From assembly GCA_037176845.1 (NCBI GenBank), contig JAYKXP010000071.1, positions 239,662 to 303,661 on the forward strand: a stretch of 64,000 nucleotides of DNA. The letters are read 5' to 3'. This document shows positions 36,540 to 48,367 of this stretch, piece by piece. The notes beneath the pieces were generated by a model that searched no databases, was not told where the DNA came from, and worked only from the letters and a program-made list of their open reading frames with translations. Both the position numbers and the translations under genes were made by a program. The stretch's first letter is position 1. Every line of letters begins with the position of its first letter. This stretch comes from Paramarasmius palmivorus (Eukaryota > Basidiomycota > Agaricomycetes > Agaricales > Marasmiaceae).

Positions 36540-37640
36540 AGGAAAGGGCCCTGGTTCTGATTGCAGATTACTAATTCCGAGTCCAACCATATTCTCTTCG
36601 GTGCATCATAGCTCCCACATTGACACTACCATGTCACGGTTTCTCTGTCCTTCCGGGCGGCACAAAGAGGCTCGTCATTGGATCGCCCATTACAATCGGC
36701 TCACCTTTGGGTTAGCCATGACTGCCTTCCTGGAAAATTACGATTTCGATTCTCGAATTGCTTGGCAGTTATTACACTTACCTTCGTGTGACCTATGGAC
36801 TGGGTAGGTTCATCGATTTTCATTGTGGATGACGGGCATCACACTTCGCAGGTTATGTCGACAAGAGGAAGTCTGCCGTACCTGATGAAACTACCCTTTG
36901 TCATTTCGTTGCAGAGTAAGGTTCTCAGCTCTTCAAGTTAGTGCTCTACAGCTTTTGGAACAATCACCTCGCAAACGATTCCTGGAACACTCTTTTTTTG
37001 CGTTGAGCGCAGTGAAGTACTCTTGATTATAATTTAGGATTTAGAGATTACATTCGACAAGCAGCATCTGTTTGATGGGTGTCGACTTACTCATGAATAC
37101 GGGACAGCTTCCGCAAAGGGTACGGACTCGCCTCAACTCGCGAATGTGGATTGACCGTTGCGATGTAGCGGTTTTACTGATGAAATTCTACTCACAGGAC
37201 CTTGATCCCGATTCCCTACGAGTGGCGCGAACCTCATGATGAAACCAAAGGAAATTGGTCTTCAAGAGACCTCTGACACTCGGACTTCAAGCTCTCTGAA
37301 TTTCAAGGGAGTCGGCTGAAGAATGGAAGCAAAGCGGGAAAGGATGAAGCTGGCATGTTCAGAGATGCTGCCACTGGGAAGTTGAGCGAGTGTGCACAGA
37401 ATCTCATCTTCTTATGCCTCGGAACTAACACCCGCTCGTAGGTGTGGAGCTCTGAAACGTCGAGAAAGAGGACAAGAATATTCGTAAATCTCTTCTTGTT
37501 ACTTTGCTGATGGAAAATAGTGTATCACGCTCGCTAGGTGAGTAGTATACATAGATACTAGCGAGTGCGTGTCGGGCGATCCGAAATGGATTCTTACTGG
37601 GCTCCTATGACACGACATATGGTGCTGTAGCCTTAGGTGA
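36540..37640 (+). pseudogene. Decayed inverted copy of the terpene synthase
   Basis: Reading left to right this block follows the terpene synthase of 24.85-26.11 kb from promoter to 3' flank. Recognisable pieces: the leader AAAGGGCCCTGG, exon 1 remains (RHWIAHYNRLTFG at about 36676-36714) with a 22-base deletion after GGCGGCACAAA, exon 2 reduced to YVDKRKSAV and DETTLC, damaged exon 3, an exon 4 starting GACCTTGATCC, and the last exon (AATATTCGTAAATCTC). The first metal motif is lost by deletion and the second reads DLDPDSL, so neither metal site survives; there are frameshifts and stops throughout. The 3' flank, including GATCCGAAATGGATTCTTACTGGG, is conserved. Confidence 0.85.
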
Positions 37641-37867
37641 TGTCCGGATGCATTCATATGCATCGAATATCTCTTTTCCGTGGTAGCCTGGCTAGCCCGG
37701 CTTTACACAGAAGATAGTCGTTCTGTATTAAAGGTCTTTAGACAAGCTATCGTCGTGATCACGCGATAGTTAGACCGTCCTTGCCCCAGCCCAGAAATAT
37801 GCTCTCTTCTATGTGAGGACGAAAACCACACACGTCCGAGTCACGTCCGTACCCACGCAGGCTATCT

Positions 37868-38490
37868 TCTTTGAATCAAATCTTTGGACAGATATTGGTC
37901 AACGACAATTCCCATGCCGTCCTTGCTTGAATGGATTATGGAAACGTGTCTGTTGATTGCGAGATTTGGATTGAATTTGTTACAAGACTGGGCTCGTTCA
38001 AAAGTACATACCCACATCACATGACTGTAAGTCCAGGAAACATTCAAAATTCAAAAGCAATTCCCAAACACATTTCCCTGCAAAAAGGGCTCCGAGAGAT
38101 CCTTGCGACACATCTTCCCAAGGGACGCTCGGTGCCCTTTTTTCAGTTTTTTGCCTCTAAGAATTGTTTTTGAATTTTCAGTGGTCAAAAACAAGCCCTA
38201 AGCGCCCGTTTTTGGCAGGCAGTTGCACCACGTGATGTGGGTACTTTCGAACGAGCCCTATCTTACTAGTAATCCTGCCAACGACGAGATGCGCTAGTGA
38301 GATTGCCGTGACAGTTCTTCCCTATATGACCGATCTATACCTATTCGGAAACATACCATACCGGGGGTGGTACGATGGTTGCGAGGGTACAGTCAAGGAC
38401 TCGAAGAGTAGTTATCCGGACTCGGACCCGTTCCAGCTGACAGCGAACTATCCCGTGTCAATGGACGCTATTCATCCCTCTTTTCCATAA
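37868..38490 (+). pseudogene. F-box gene relic split by a small inverted-repeat element
   Basis: The left part (37868-37985) still reads FFESNLWTDI and, in another frame, NSHAVLA, matching the SEPSLWTDI and HAxAxRTLAF blocks of the array. The right part (about 38310-38420) reads LPYMTDLYLFGN, like the LPHLTDLSLFAN block of the member at 40867. Between them lie an inverted-repeat element (37990-38258) and a large deletion of the leucine-rich region. Multiple frames and stops mean it cannot encode an F-box protein. Confidence 0.6.
37990..38258. mobile_element. MITE-like element with terminal inverted repeats
   Basis: The left end begins GGGCTCGTTCAAAAGTAC followed shortly by CCACATCAC; the right end, read in reverse complement, begins GGGCTCGTTCGAAAGTAC then CCACATCAC. 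The repeats are about 30 bases with a 4-base indel and few mismatches. The element is 269 bases, has no coding capacity, and sits inside an F-box relic. No clear target-site duplication was found: flanks are TACAAGACT and TATCTTACT. Size and structure fit a non-autonomous DNA transposon. Confidence 0.65.
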
Positions 38491-38613
38491 ATCAAAGCTA
38501 GTTACATATCTGTAGTGGACATGCATACACGATACTACGAATGTCCTGAACCAAAAATGCAGCTATGAATAAGTCAAAAAAAACTCGTTCTCGCCAGCGA
38601 CAGTACCCAAGCA

Positions 38614-40342
38614 TCAAGCCACACGATTGATGGTCACTGTCATCCTTTCATTCGAAAGCCCAACCAGACGTTCCTGGTGATCCTCCCAAAGACTGCAGCA
38701 AGTCAACTTGAACTTGAAGTGTTGTTCCTGTTCCGTCCCACTGGGCTGTCTCCAATTCCGCCTAGACTCCAACATTGTCATAAACATGTCAAATTGATCA
38801 ATATCCAAGTACATCTTGGTGTAGAATGCAAGGTCGGAGAGGTTTGGAAGGAGAGGAGGGGTCGACACCGGCACCGTGAGCAATGGTAATGAAATTGATG
38901 ACACTCGCTGCTCAGCCCAAAGGCAGAGTGTGGTGATAGAAGGACACAATTCCATAGCGTCTCTAAGCTGATTTGAGCTGCTAAAAGACATGCTCCGAAT
39001 ATCCAGCGTGACCAAGGGAGGTTGCGACCGTCGTAAGAGGTCGACAAACGATCGTGCATTGCCTTCCTGCCTTGAAGAATACTCATCACCTGATAATTTG
39101 AGAAGGGTCAATGACGGCAGATGTAAGAGGTCGAATAGGGCAGAAGGGTCACTATCTCCTTTCAACTCCAGCTGTAGGGAACGAATACCACAAGTCATTG
39201 TCATCGTTCTGGGATCGGCAAAGAAGCTGTTATCCGAAAATGTAGTAGCAACTCGAGGGGGACGCAGATCCAATATCTCCAACTTTGGTGATCTCTGAAG
39301 AACACCAAGAATAATATCCACGTCCAATGTGTCTGTCGAAAAGACAGTCAAAGTACTGGTATCCAACCTCATGAGGTCCCGGTCTACCCTGCCTTTGACG
39401 CTGAGTTCGCGTAGGCGTGGGGTAGATATCTTTGGGAGACTCATCTCTGTTTCAGTCTCTGTTTCATTGTGGCTCAGAGTCATAGTCTGGAGATACCTCC
39501 GCTCCGGCCGTTTGATCTGGAGATACTCCAAATACGGCATGATATGGGCAAAATCGAGACTGACACAAGACAGCGTCGCGTGTTTCCAACGCTTAATGTG
39601 TTTACATACTTCCTCCCAACAAGAATGACGGAGGTCCTCTGAACAGAGGACAAATTGACCATCAGGGTTGCGACACATCAGTGGTAGGGCACCAACACCA
39701 GGGGTCTGGAAATCCACATAAAGCGGCCTCGCCCTTGACTTGTCAAGACAAAACCGGGTGAATGCGAGGGTACGTTCTGCAAAGGCATGGTTATGGTGGG
39801 GACGAAAGTCAACGACTATATCCGTCCAAAGGCTAGGTTCGGAGAAGATCATCGATCTCCAAGGAGCGCAGACGTGGCTGAGGATGAGTGATGCGCGGCA
39901 TTGTGAAATTGAACGTCCCCATTCGCGTTCCTTGCACAGAGAGAAGATGTGCAATAGCACCTCGGTAGGCAATCGACGAATCGATGGCTTTACCAACCCC
40001 CGAAGCTGTTCCTTCAACCTCCATAGATCGCTTCTCTGTCGCTGCAGCCTTTCGAGAGTACGCTGTAATCGGTCGAGTGTTGCATCGTAGGAAGAAAGCT
40101 CGTCTTCCGCTTCTTTCAACAGGGGTTCGAAAATTGGCAGTTCGTGGGCGTGACAAAAATCGTTTGGAGGCTTTTTGTGGATGTGCTTGACAATCTTGTC
40201 GAACACGAGATCGTTTGGATCAGGAAGTGAAGAATGGCACTGGGAGCAGAGCTCGATGGGCAACTGGACGTATAATGCATTAGAAGGAGGAATCAGGAAG
40301 ATTTTCGTATTGGCTAACCTCTTGAACGTCGAAATTGTACAT
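38614..40342 (-). CDS. F-box/coiled-coil/LRR protein, array member 5
   Basis: Exon 1 40342-40319 (MYNFDVQE), a 55-base intron, exon 2 40263-38614; about 557 residues. Domains: PIELCSQCHSSLP, coiled coil, RRLPTEVLLHIFSLC, VCAPWRSMIFSEPSLWTDI, leucine-rich repeats and GLSNERMTVT at the end. Closest to member 3 by eye (shared LPDPNDLVFDKI and the repeats of the middle region). It is inverted relative to its neighbours and divergent from member 6, the two starts being 525 bases apart. Confidence 0.8.
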
Positions 40343-40363
40343 CTCAGTTCCTCGCCCGTCGGA

Positions 40364-40380
40364 ATAGTCGTGGTTAGCAG
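40364..40380 (-). promoter_or_regulatory. Shared upstream box (one mismatch)
   Basis: On the minus strand this reads CTGCTAACCACGACTAT, one base different from the box before members 2-4, and lies 21 bases before the ATG at 40342. Confidence 0.4.
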
Positions 40381-40866
40381 TCAACCTGAGGCTTCCGTGA
40401 GGCCTGCCAGTGTGTGCCTGCCGCTTACATACGCATCACTGCTTTTCTTTGCACCATAACCAGTGCCACGCCAAATCGTGTGCATTCGACTACTTTCTAC
40501 CAGATAATCCGAGGTTTCATTTTACGAACTGTTGCAAGATTCAGAATACTGATCGGTCGAACTTTTAATTTTAGTGGTAACGGGATGCGCAAGTTGTGAT
40601 GCGCTGCCAAGTGAGGACCTATAGCACCCAAATGTAAGGTTTTCCCGATATGATTGGCCATGGTTAGTTGACGTATAACCCATTGAAAAGATGGCTGGTA
40701 GCTTGCCTAGGGAAAGTATTGATTGACTGGAAAAGATGAAAGTTTGAGGAGATGTGCCAAGCTGATCATGATAGGCGCCCAAGCCCATAAAACTGGCAAC
40801 CGCGACGGTGCGAGAGCAACGCTTGCCAGCAAACTACGACCATCGCTACCTTTGAGAAAGATTATA

Positions 40867-42555
40867 ATGGAGGAATTGGGCAAAGAAGTTAGTAATCATG
40901 GAACTCTCAACATGACAATGCCAACACTGACCTGCTATGTACCTTTGTTGTAGTCTTCCATCGAGCTTTGCACGAAATGCCACTTGGAGTTTTCTTTTCC
41001 TCTCACGTCTGACTCGGTGGTCACTAAGGTACTCAAACGCGTCCAGGCGACACTTCCAGGTGCTTTCTGTTACACGCAGGAAGTACCTGTTCTCGAACCT
41101 CTTCTGGAAGAGGTCGAACAAAGGCTTTATTCCTACGATTCGAAACTCGAGCGGTTACGAGATGCTCTCGGAAGACTAGAGAAGCAACGAGAGATATTGT
41201 GGTCTCTTAAGGAGCGACTTCGTGGGCTGGTTAGACCATTCATTCAGCGACTTCCCCCGGAGATTCTATTAAACATTTTCTCTCTTTGTGAAGGCCAAGG
41301 CCCTTCACAATGCCACACATCCCTCGCTCTCAGCCATGTCTGCGCTCGTTGGAGATCCCTCATCTTCTCCGAATCCAGTCTTTGGACGGATATCGTTATG
41401 AATGTTGGTCCTCACGACAATCACGACGCCGTGCTTGCATTCACCCGTTTGTGCCTGGAAAAGTCAAAGAGGAAATCTCTTTACGTGGATCTCGATACAT
41501 CCAACAACTCAGGATACAAAGGCTATCCATACTATCGCGAGGTTTTTCAATCCAGTACGCGCTGGAAACACGCGACATTGCGTCTTCATCCCCAGGATTT
41601 GGAGGACCTCGAATTAGCTGCTTCCATGCCGTATTTGGAGGTTCTCCAGATACAGGGTGATACGCAGCCTTACTCCGACTTCTTCGATACCGATGACGAC
41701 TTGGATACGAATCGGATTCAGACACACTCGAAAATCTTTACTCCGCGTCTCCGCGAGCTCTCGACTATGGGTAAAGTGGATGGTAGCTTGTTTCTACAAT
41801 TGGATACAAGTTCGTTGGTCCTGTTTTCGACGGAGGAGAGCGATATGGATATCATCCTTGATGTTCTTGGGAAATCACCCAAGCTCGAGGAGGTGGATCT
41901 ATGGAGTCCTACGTATCGGCTTGGGTTATTCCATGATCCCGGTTCTAGGCTGATAACTTCGAACATTCGTTCCCTGGAGATGCAATGCGGATGCTCATCT
42001 GTACATCTTTTCAAACGCCTGCATCTGCCATCGTTGACATACCTCAAGTTATTTGGCGATTGGGAGTTCAACGAGTCGGATTCGGAGATGGATATAGACA
42101 ATTCGTCGTCGGTTGTGGAATTACTGAGACGATCGAGACCGCCTCTGGAGATGCTACAACTGCAGAGTTTATCTTTTAGCTCGGATGAGCTTGAGATGAT
42201 CATGGAGGCGTGTCCGTCGATTACGAGGTTTCATCTTACGGATTGTTGCAAGACTCGGGATCCGGATCGGCGAGTCGTAACGGATATGTTGGTGAAGTCG
42301 TTGACGCTTGGTGCGGATGGGAAGGTGCTCCTGCCTCATTTAACCGACCTATCTCTATTTGCGAATAGGCTTTCGGTACAGGGGGATACGATGGTCGCGA
42401 TGGTGAAGTCAAGGAAGAATAACAGGAATTGGAGGCAGTGCTTCGTGTTGCATTGCTACGAAGATCATATTGGAGCTAGTGATAAGGAACGACTGTTGGG
42501 GCTTTCGGATGAAAGGGTGGCAGTGGAGGTTACGCATTGGCGCGAGCAAGTTTGA
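40867..42555 (+). CDS. F-box/coiled-coil/LRR protein, array member 6
   Basis: Exon 1 40867-40887 (MEELGKE), intron GTTAGT...GTAG, exon 2 40954-42555; about 540 residues. It keeps IELCTKCH, a coiled coil (LYSYDSKLERLRDALGRL), QRLPPEILLNIFSLC, VCARWRSLIFSESSLWTDI and a leucine-rich region, ending GLSDERVAVEV. It is more diverged from members 2-5 and groups by eye with member 7 (both have PPEIL and a longer acidic insertion). Divergent from member 5. Confidence 0.8.
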
Positions 42556-42848
42556 ACCCAGGCGAGCCTTGGACTCATTTGTTGGAGATGTCGTATTTAG
42601 AGCACAACGCATCGTGTAGAATGGATATGTTGAGTCGCTAGGTTCTGCGGATGTCGGGGCTATGCTAAAGGATATATTAGTGTAGCAGTGTGTGGATGGC
42701 AGTGTACAGTCAAACTGACTAGAGCGAGAAGTTGGCAAGAAGAAAAGGGCAATAGGCGCCCAAGACAGTGACGCGGGACCGGGACCGGAGCCCTGTTTTG
42801 ACTGACCACGACCACCACTAAGTAGGACAAGGTTCGAAAAAGGCTGGA

Positions 42849-44575
42849 ATGGATGCTTTCAATGGTGCCGGTGAAGAGGCGAGTAAAATTTATTTCTGCC
42901 TTCGCTTACCATGCTAACTTTGAACTCGCAGCCAACCATTGAGCTTTGCACCGAATGCCATTTTTCATTCCATCCCATACCCGACCCGGTATTCAGGAAG
43001 ATAGTCGATAGCGTTCACAGTAAAAGTCCAAATGACTATTGTCGCGCCCATGAAATCCCATTTCTCGAACCTTTCTTGGAAGAAGCCGAAAATAAGCTGT
43101 CTTCCTACAATTCAACATTACATCGATTACGGTGTACGCTCGAGAGCTTGGAACGACAAAGAGACACATTATGGACATTAAAGGAACGGCTCCGTGGACA
43201 AATCAGACCTTCCATTCGTCAACTTCCTCCAGAAATCCTGCTACGCATCTTCTCCCTCTGCCAAGACCCAGCATGGTGTCATTCACAATACCACGTATCG
43301 CTCGTCCTTAGCCAAGTCTGCACCCACTGGAGATCCATCATTTTCTCCGAACCAAGTCTTTGGGCAGACATCTCGATCGGTTTCGGACCCCGAGACGATA
43401 AGAGTGTCGCACGACGAAATCTTGCATATACAAAGTTTTGTCTCGAAAAGTCAAGGACGCGACCGTTTCGTTTGTACTTTGACATACCCGATGGAGATGA
43501 CCCAGGATACCATGACTCGGAAGATTATTGGGTTCCGTATCCGGATGGCTTACATCGTCGGTGCTTAGCGGAGGTGGTAAAGCACAGCGCACGATGGAAA
43601 CATGCGGAGCTGTACTTCCAGGATAGTAGGGATAGCGTCGGGTTTCCTGAGCAGATGCCGTACTTGGAGGTTCTTCAGATTCACATATACTCTAGAGGCC
43701 TCTGGTCACCCGAACCCGGTGGTCAGATATCCACACCACGATTAAGGGAGCTTAAGACTATAGGCAGGGTGGATGAGAGCCTGTTGTATCGGTTGGATAC
43801 CAGCGCTTTGGTTCAACTTTCGACAGAAGAGAGGGAGGTGGATGTTATCCTTCACATCTTCAAGAAATCGCCAAAGCTGGACAAGGTCGAGTTATGGAAT
43901 CTTGCATCGTTCGGGCTCAGTTCTGCCACTATGACCCCTGTCACTTCACACATACGCTCCCTGGAGATATATTGCAGGAGCGCCGCCTTTCATATGTTCA
44001 AATTCCTGCATCTACCATCCTTGACCTCTCTGCGATTGTTAGGTGACTGGTTAGCGGCGGACACGGAAAACTCGTCGTCGTTTGTTGATCTCCTGTACCG
44101 ATCTCAACCACCTCTAGTCAAGTTGCGCCTGGAAAATCTGCCATTGAGCTCAAGCGAGGTCGAGCAGATGATGAAAATTTGTCCGTCGATCACCACACTC
44201 CATCTCACTGGTTGTACCAGAACCAACGATCCCGATCGACGACTCGTCACGGACACTCTTGTTCAGATGCTCACGGTATCGCCAAAGCCCGAAGAGACTC
44301 TCCTTCCAGACTTGATTGACCTTGCCTTCTTCGCGAGCGACCTCGACCTTGATATAGACGCGCTCGTTATGATGATACGGTCAAGGCAGAATTGGGGTAG
44401 GATCAAACAGCTGCAACATTTTGATTTGCACTGCTACAAGCACCAGCTTGGAAATAGTGACAAGGAGCAACTATTAGGGCTTTCAAACGAAAAGATGAGG
44501 GTGACTATTAGCCATTGGTACAAGCCTGAAGACGATCCAGATTTTGATGTGGATGAAAGTGATGATGATGTTTAA
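42849..44575 (+). CDS. F-box/coiled-coil/LRR protein, array member 7
   Basis: Exon 2 (42932-44575) is clear: TIELCTECHFSF, coiled coil, RQLPPEILLRIFSLC, VCTHWRSIIFSEPSLWADI, leucine-rich repeats, GLSNEKMRVTIS and an acidic tail (DFDVDESDDDV). For exon 1 I propose 42849-42878 (MDAFNGAGEE), which aligns with MYNFNVQE of the paralogues, with a GC donor (GAG|GCGAGT) and the acceptor CGCAG at 42931. Alternatives are MLSMVP from 42854 with a GT donor, or an unspliced start at 42911. About 557 residues with the preferred model. Confidence 0.75.
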
Positions 44576-44979
44576 TCATCGAACGGAGGTAGGCAGAATC
44601 CATCTTGATATTACATAGTGATCACTGAGCTCACATCCTACACTATCTTTAGCCTCCTTCAAGCCTCCGTCGGGTAGGGACGATGACCCAGAACAGCTGT
44701 CGGTGCTTTCGAATGAGAGAATGACGGGGATTGTCAGTCATAGGGATTCTATTCTGGTCAATGGGTGGGGGTCGCAGACTGCAGTATTATCTCATGATGC
44801 TTGTCAGAGTACCTTGATTCATCCTTGAACCGTGATACTCACTCTACCCAGTCACATGTAACTGCTTGACTTCGCAATGAATATCCTCTTCCGAGTTGAC
44901 CAGCCTAATCACTAATCATTATGTATGTAGCACGACCACGACTTGTTACATCGAGTCCCCAGGCCTCGGCCCTCAAAAT
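44576..44979 (+). pseudogene. F-box tail relic within intergenic sequence
   Basis: About 44666-44750 encodes DDDPEQLSVLSNERMTGIVSH, matching the C-terminal tail of the family (EERLVGLSNERMTVT). No upstream part of such a gene is present, so it is a fragment. The rest, up to the end of the minus-strand P450, is unassigned. Confidence 0.5.
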
Positions 44980-47436
44980 CTACTCCCTCAACTTTATCTT
45001 CAAAGGCATCTGCAACCCCTCGTCTGTCTTGCCTCTTACCACAGGGGACATGAATGCCGTTTCAACCTTTACGATATCCACTCCGGGAGGAATAGAGAAT
45101 TGAAAAGACTCGACTAGTTGGGTGGTGACTGTTTGGATTTCATGAACCCTAGTTAAGTGTTATCATTAGATTTACTTTGGCCACCAAAACACAAAAATAA
45201 ACTCACGCGAATCTCCAACTGTTGAATTCATGGCAAGGTAAACAAGCCATTCAGATAAAAAGGTGATTCAAGACGTACCCGAGACAGCTTCTGACACCAG
45301 CACCTGGGATTAGCAGAGATTGTGAGCATGCAGGGTCAAAACGAGGTCAATCGTCGACGTACTGAAAGTCATTCTTTATGAAGATAGATAAACCGCGTTA
45401 GATGGTACATAGTGTAGAGCTAAACGTCACCACTTACACATTTCCGAAAACCCCTAGCGTTGTAGCCCTCTTTGAATCGAGATGACGGTCGGGGTTCCAC
45501 TCCTCCGCATCTTCACCCCACACTTCCTTCAGGCTGTCAAAGCACGGGTTCAGTCTTTTTGTCCCAAGATGCGAACGTCTGCGCAACTCACTAGTTGTAA
45601 CCCGCGACAGAAGTTATGATACGTTGTCCTTTCGTGACTGGGATTTGTGAAAGCATCTCGCCAGAGCTCGACCTTATCGGATATGCAAGTGGTATAACAT
45701 CGTCCTCGCCAGCTTCACGGACGAGTCGTAGTACAATAGTATCGAGGCGGAGAGTTTCCTGCGAAAAGTCAGATGATGACATCAAAAGAGAGCGGCAAAA
45801 ACACCTTGATCACAGCGTTGAGGAATGGCATTGAGTCATAGTCATTCGCAGTTAGCTCGGCACCCTTTTCTTCCCGGGCTCGTTTGATCTCCTCAAACAG
45901 GCGCTGCTGGTCGGCGGAGTGACGAGCTAACTCGTAGAACAACCAGGTCAGTCTAGAGATCGTGAGCGTAAGAATATGGCAATGTAAAAATCGTAGAGAA
46001 GCGTACGTGTGTGCGGATGTTTCATGGCCTGCCATAATGATAGTCCTAGGGCAGCGACGGTCAGCAATTTGCCCCCTGGATACGACTCCCGAAAGACCTA
46101 CGACATCTGGGACAAGGCCTCCTCGGAGCTCATTTGCCTGTCCGGGTCCGCTGCTTTCATTGACCTTGCTAGAATCAATGTAAGTATTCGAGACTGACAC
46201 ACGAGTCAACATGTTCCTTACATATGACACCCAGCACGTCATCTTCTTGAGACGTCTGACCTTGCAACTTGTTCACGTAGAGCCTCCTGGCTTCACTCTT
46301 GGAAGCCTTCAGCCACGCTCTCCAACGGATATCTTCCTTGCTTGGAAACAAGACGGCGAACACCTTTTCAATCACCTCTGGGAAGAAATCACTCCGCACG
46401 CGTTTTAACAGGTACTGTGTACGAGTTGGGTACACGCTATCCACACTTGTAATCATCAGATGCGCGCTGGTACGAGTAACATTCGAAAAAAGCACCCTTA
46501 CAATAAATTCCCCACCATTTGCGTCAGGTAATTGTTCTTGGACTTGAGAGCCCCAAAGTCAAAATCGAAAACAGCTGCGAGAACCGGTCAGGCGCCGTGA
46601 GATTATTGAAGATGAGCTAGTACTTGCATCCACCGAGTGCATCCAAGGTAAGGTTCGGGAACCATTTAGTTGTGTCGATTATCTCGTTTCCAGACATTAG
46701 TTGGTCGCGCCATTGATTGACAAGCTTGTTATCAGTTAGCTACTGTACTAGAAGAGGGGAGTGACCAAAGTAGTACTCACTGAAGCTGTAACCGTTTGGA
46801 ATATGCTGACAAACGGTTTGATGGCCGCCTGAGAGAAAGCAGGCGACAGAATCTTCCTTTGACGTTGATGAATAGAGCCTGCAAGTCCAGAGATTCATGT
46901 TGGATGTAGGGTGGACTAGGGAAACGCGGTAAACTTTCCTGCTACAGAAACAACGCCAGATCCGAATATCCTGCTTTGATCGAGTTGCGTGTCCGTGGAT
47001 TTCAAGTACCGATATGACGACTTGTGAAAGATATATTGTAAAGCTTTGGGGTCCGCGACGACGAGTATGTCTTCCTGTCAAGTCGTGAGTTTATAATCCA
47101 TTGCATCTGAATGAATGTCGTCATACATACATTCAGGATGGTCGTCGCACGAAACGCCGCGCCGTACTCGCGCAGCCACTGAAACATGAGCCCTCCATCG
47201 AACTCAAATTGCTGGCCCAAGTCATATTCGTTTCCTTTTGAATGGTCATTTAGCAAAATTTTGGGAAGATGAAGCGAGAAGTTTATCCACTTACCTAGTA
47301 ACACGGAGGTGTTGGGAGGTCCTCGAAGAAACTTGAGAGACCGCTGTCTGGAACGAAAAACGAGGAATAAAGCAAAGCATAGAATGCCTCCGAGCGAGAT
47401 ATAAATGAAGAGACTTAAGTTGGACAGTGGGGCCAT
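44980..47436 (-). CDS. Cytochrome P450 monooxygenase, same family as the tandem pair
   Basis: Multi-exon P450 beginning MAPLSNLSLFIYIS (membrane anchor) and RGPPNTSVLLG, the same hinge as the copies at 944 and 4766. Conserved blocks: NEYDLGQQ, DPKALQYIFHKSSY, AGHETSAHT (I-helix, about 46030), ETLRL (K-helix, about 45755), WGEDAEEWNPDRH, and a haem loop rejoining as F-S-A-G-V-R-S-C-L-G-W-R-F-A, with cysteine present. It ends MPLKIKLRE at TAG 44980-44982. A TATATATA lies at 47470-47477, about 35 bases upstream of the ATG. It appears intact; substrate unknown. Separated from its relatives by about 38 kb and on the opposite strand. Confidence 0.85.
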
Positions 47437-48367
47437 GTTAAATATCGATATTGGGCACGGTGAGAGATGTATATATACTACAATTCCTCGTGCCTATACA
47501 CCATGCGATCGTGAGAACCAACGGAGCGAAAACGTCAGCTTTGCTGACCATGGTGGTTCGCTATCGACAGGCTTGATAACTCGGGAGTTTTCCAGAGACC
47601 AGTACACGCAAAAGGCAGTAAATGAAGACGAACTTTGTATGGTAATCGGGCCGAGACGTCAGACCTCTGTTAAATATCAGCACAGGTGCAAACTTGCAGC
47701 AATGACACGAACCTGTAACAAGGTCATCTGCGTCTCGGTGTCAAGGGAAAATAACTCGCAGAACACGGAGGCAATATCATTGATAGTGTTTTCGGGTCAC
47801 CCATATACTTTGCAGTCATATTGCACTATTGGCTGCGACATCGTGGTGAAGAGCACCTGGCTTCAGGAGGCGGCAAAGATATTGGGTAAGGAACGGCGAG
47901 TGCTTCTGAAACTCTCGACATTTCCATTGGAAGATGTATATCAATGCAAAGGGTAGAGTATCCCAGATTGTTCACCTGGGATCTTGTCCGTTAACAGGTC
48001 TTCGTGGTCTTAAGGACGAGCAGATCGAGGACTGGCTATTGAAACAAGATGAGGGTTGACTTCAGATAGCGCGACGACCTTTCTACTCACTTTTCCTGGT
48101 GCTTTAGATTCACTGGATACAACTACCCGATTGGTCCGGCTACCTTCCGATTTATCAAAGAATTGGCCACAGGTAGTGAATGCCAGGTGACAACGGCAAG
48201 ACTAGCCCATGAGCTCGGCATCGAATCTGTGAAAGAACCGGTAGAATATCAGCATTTGCACTACGTGATCACGGTTTGGAATAGCATTTACTTCGTCATT
48301 GTCAAGATACTCCTAGAGACCAGTGTCACTGCTGCGAACGTCTATTTGACAAAGCATGGCACATACT
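47437..48367. other. Intergenic region, no gene recognised
   Basis: Upstream region of the minus-strand P450, then unassigned sequence. A plus-strand frame (47405-47956) overlaps that promoter and has no motif. Pieces around 47985-48250 look weakly coding (GLRGLKDEQIEDWLLKQ; NYPIGPATFRFIKEL) but broken, and I cannot name a family. Confidence 0.4.

Noticed and set aside
47405..47956. 183-codon plus-strand frame
   Set aside because: It overlaps the start and promoter of the minus-strand P450, has no motif and no splice support.
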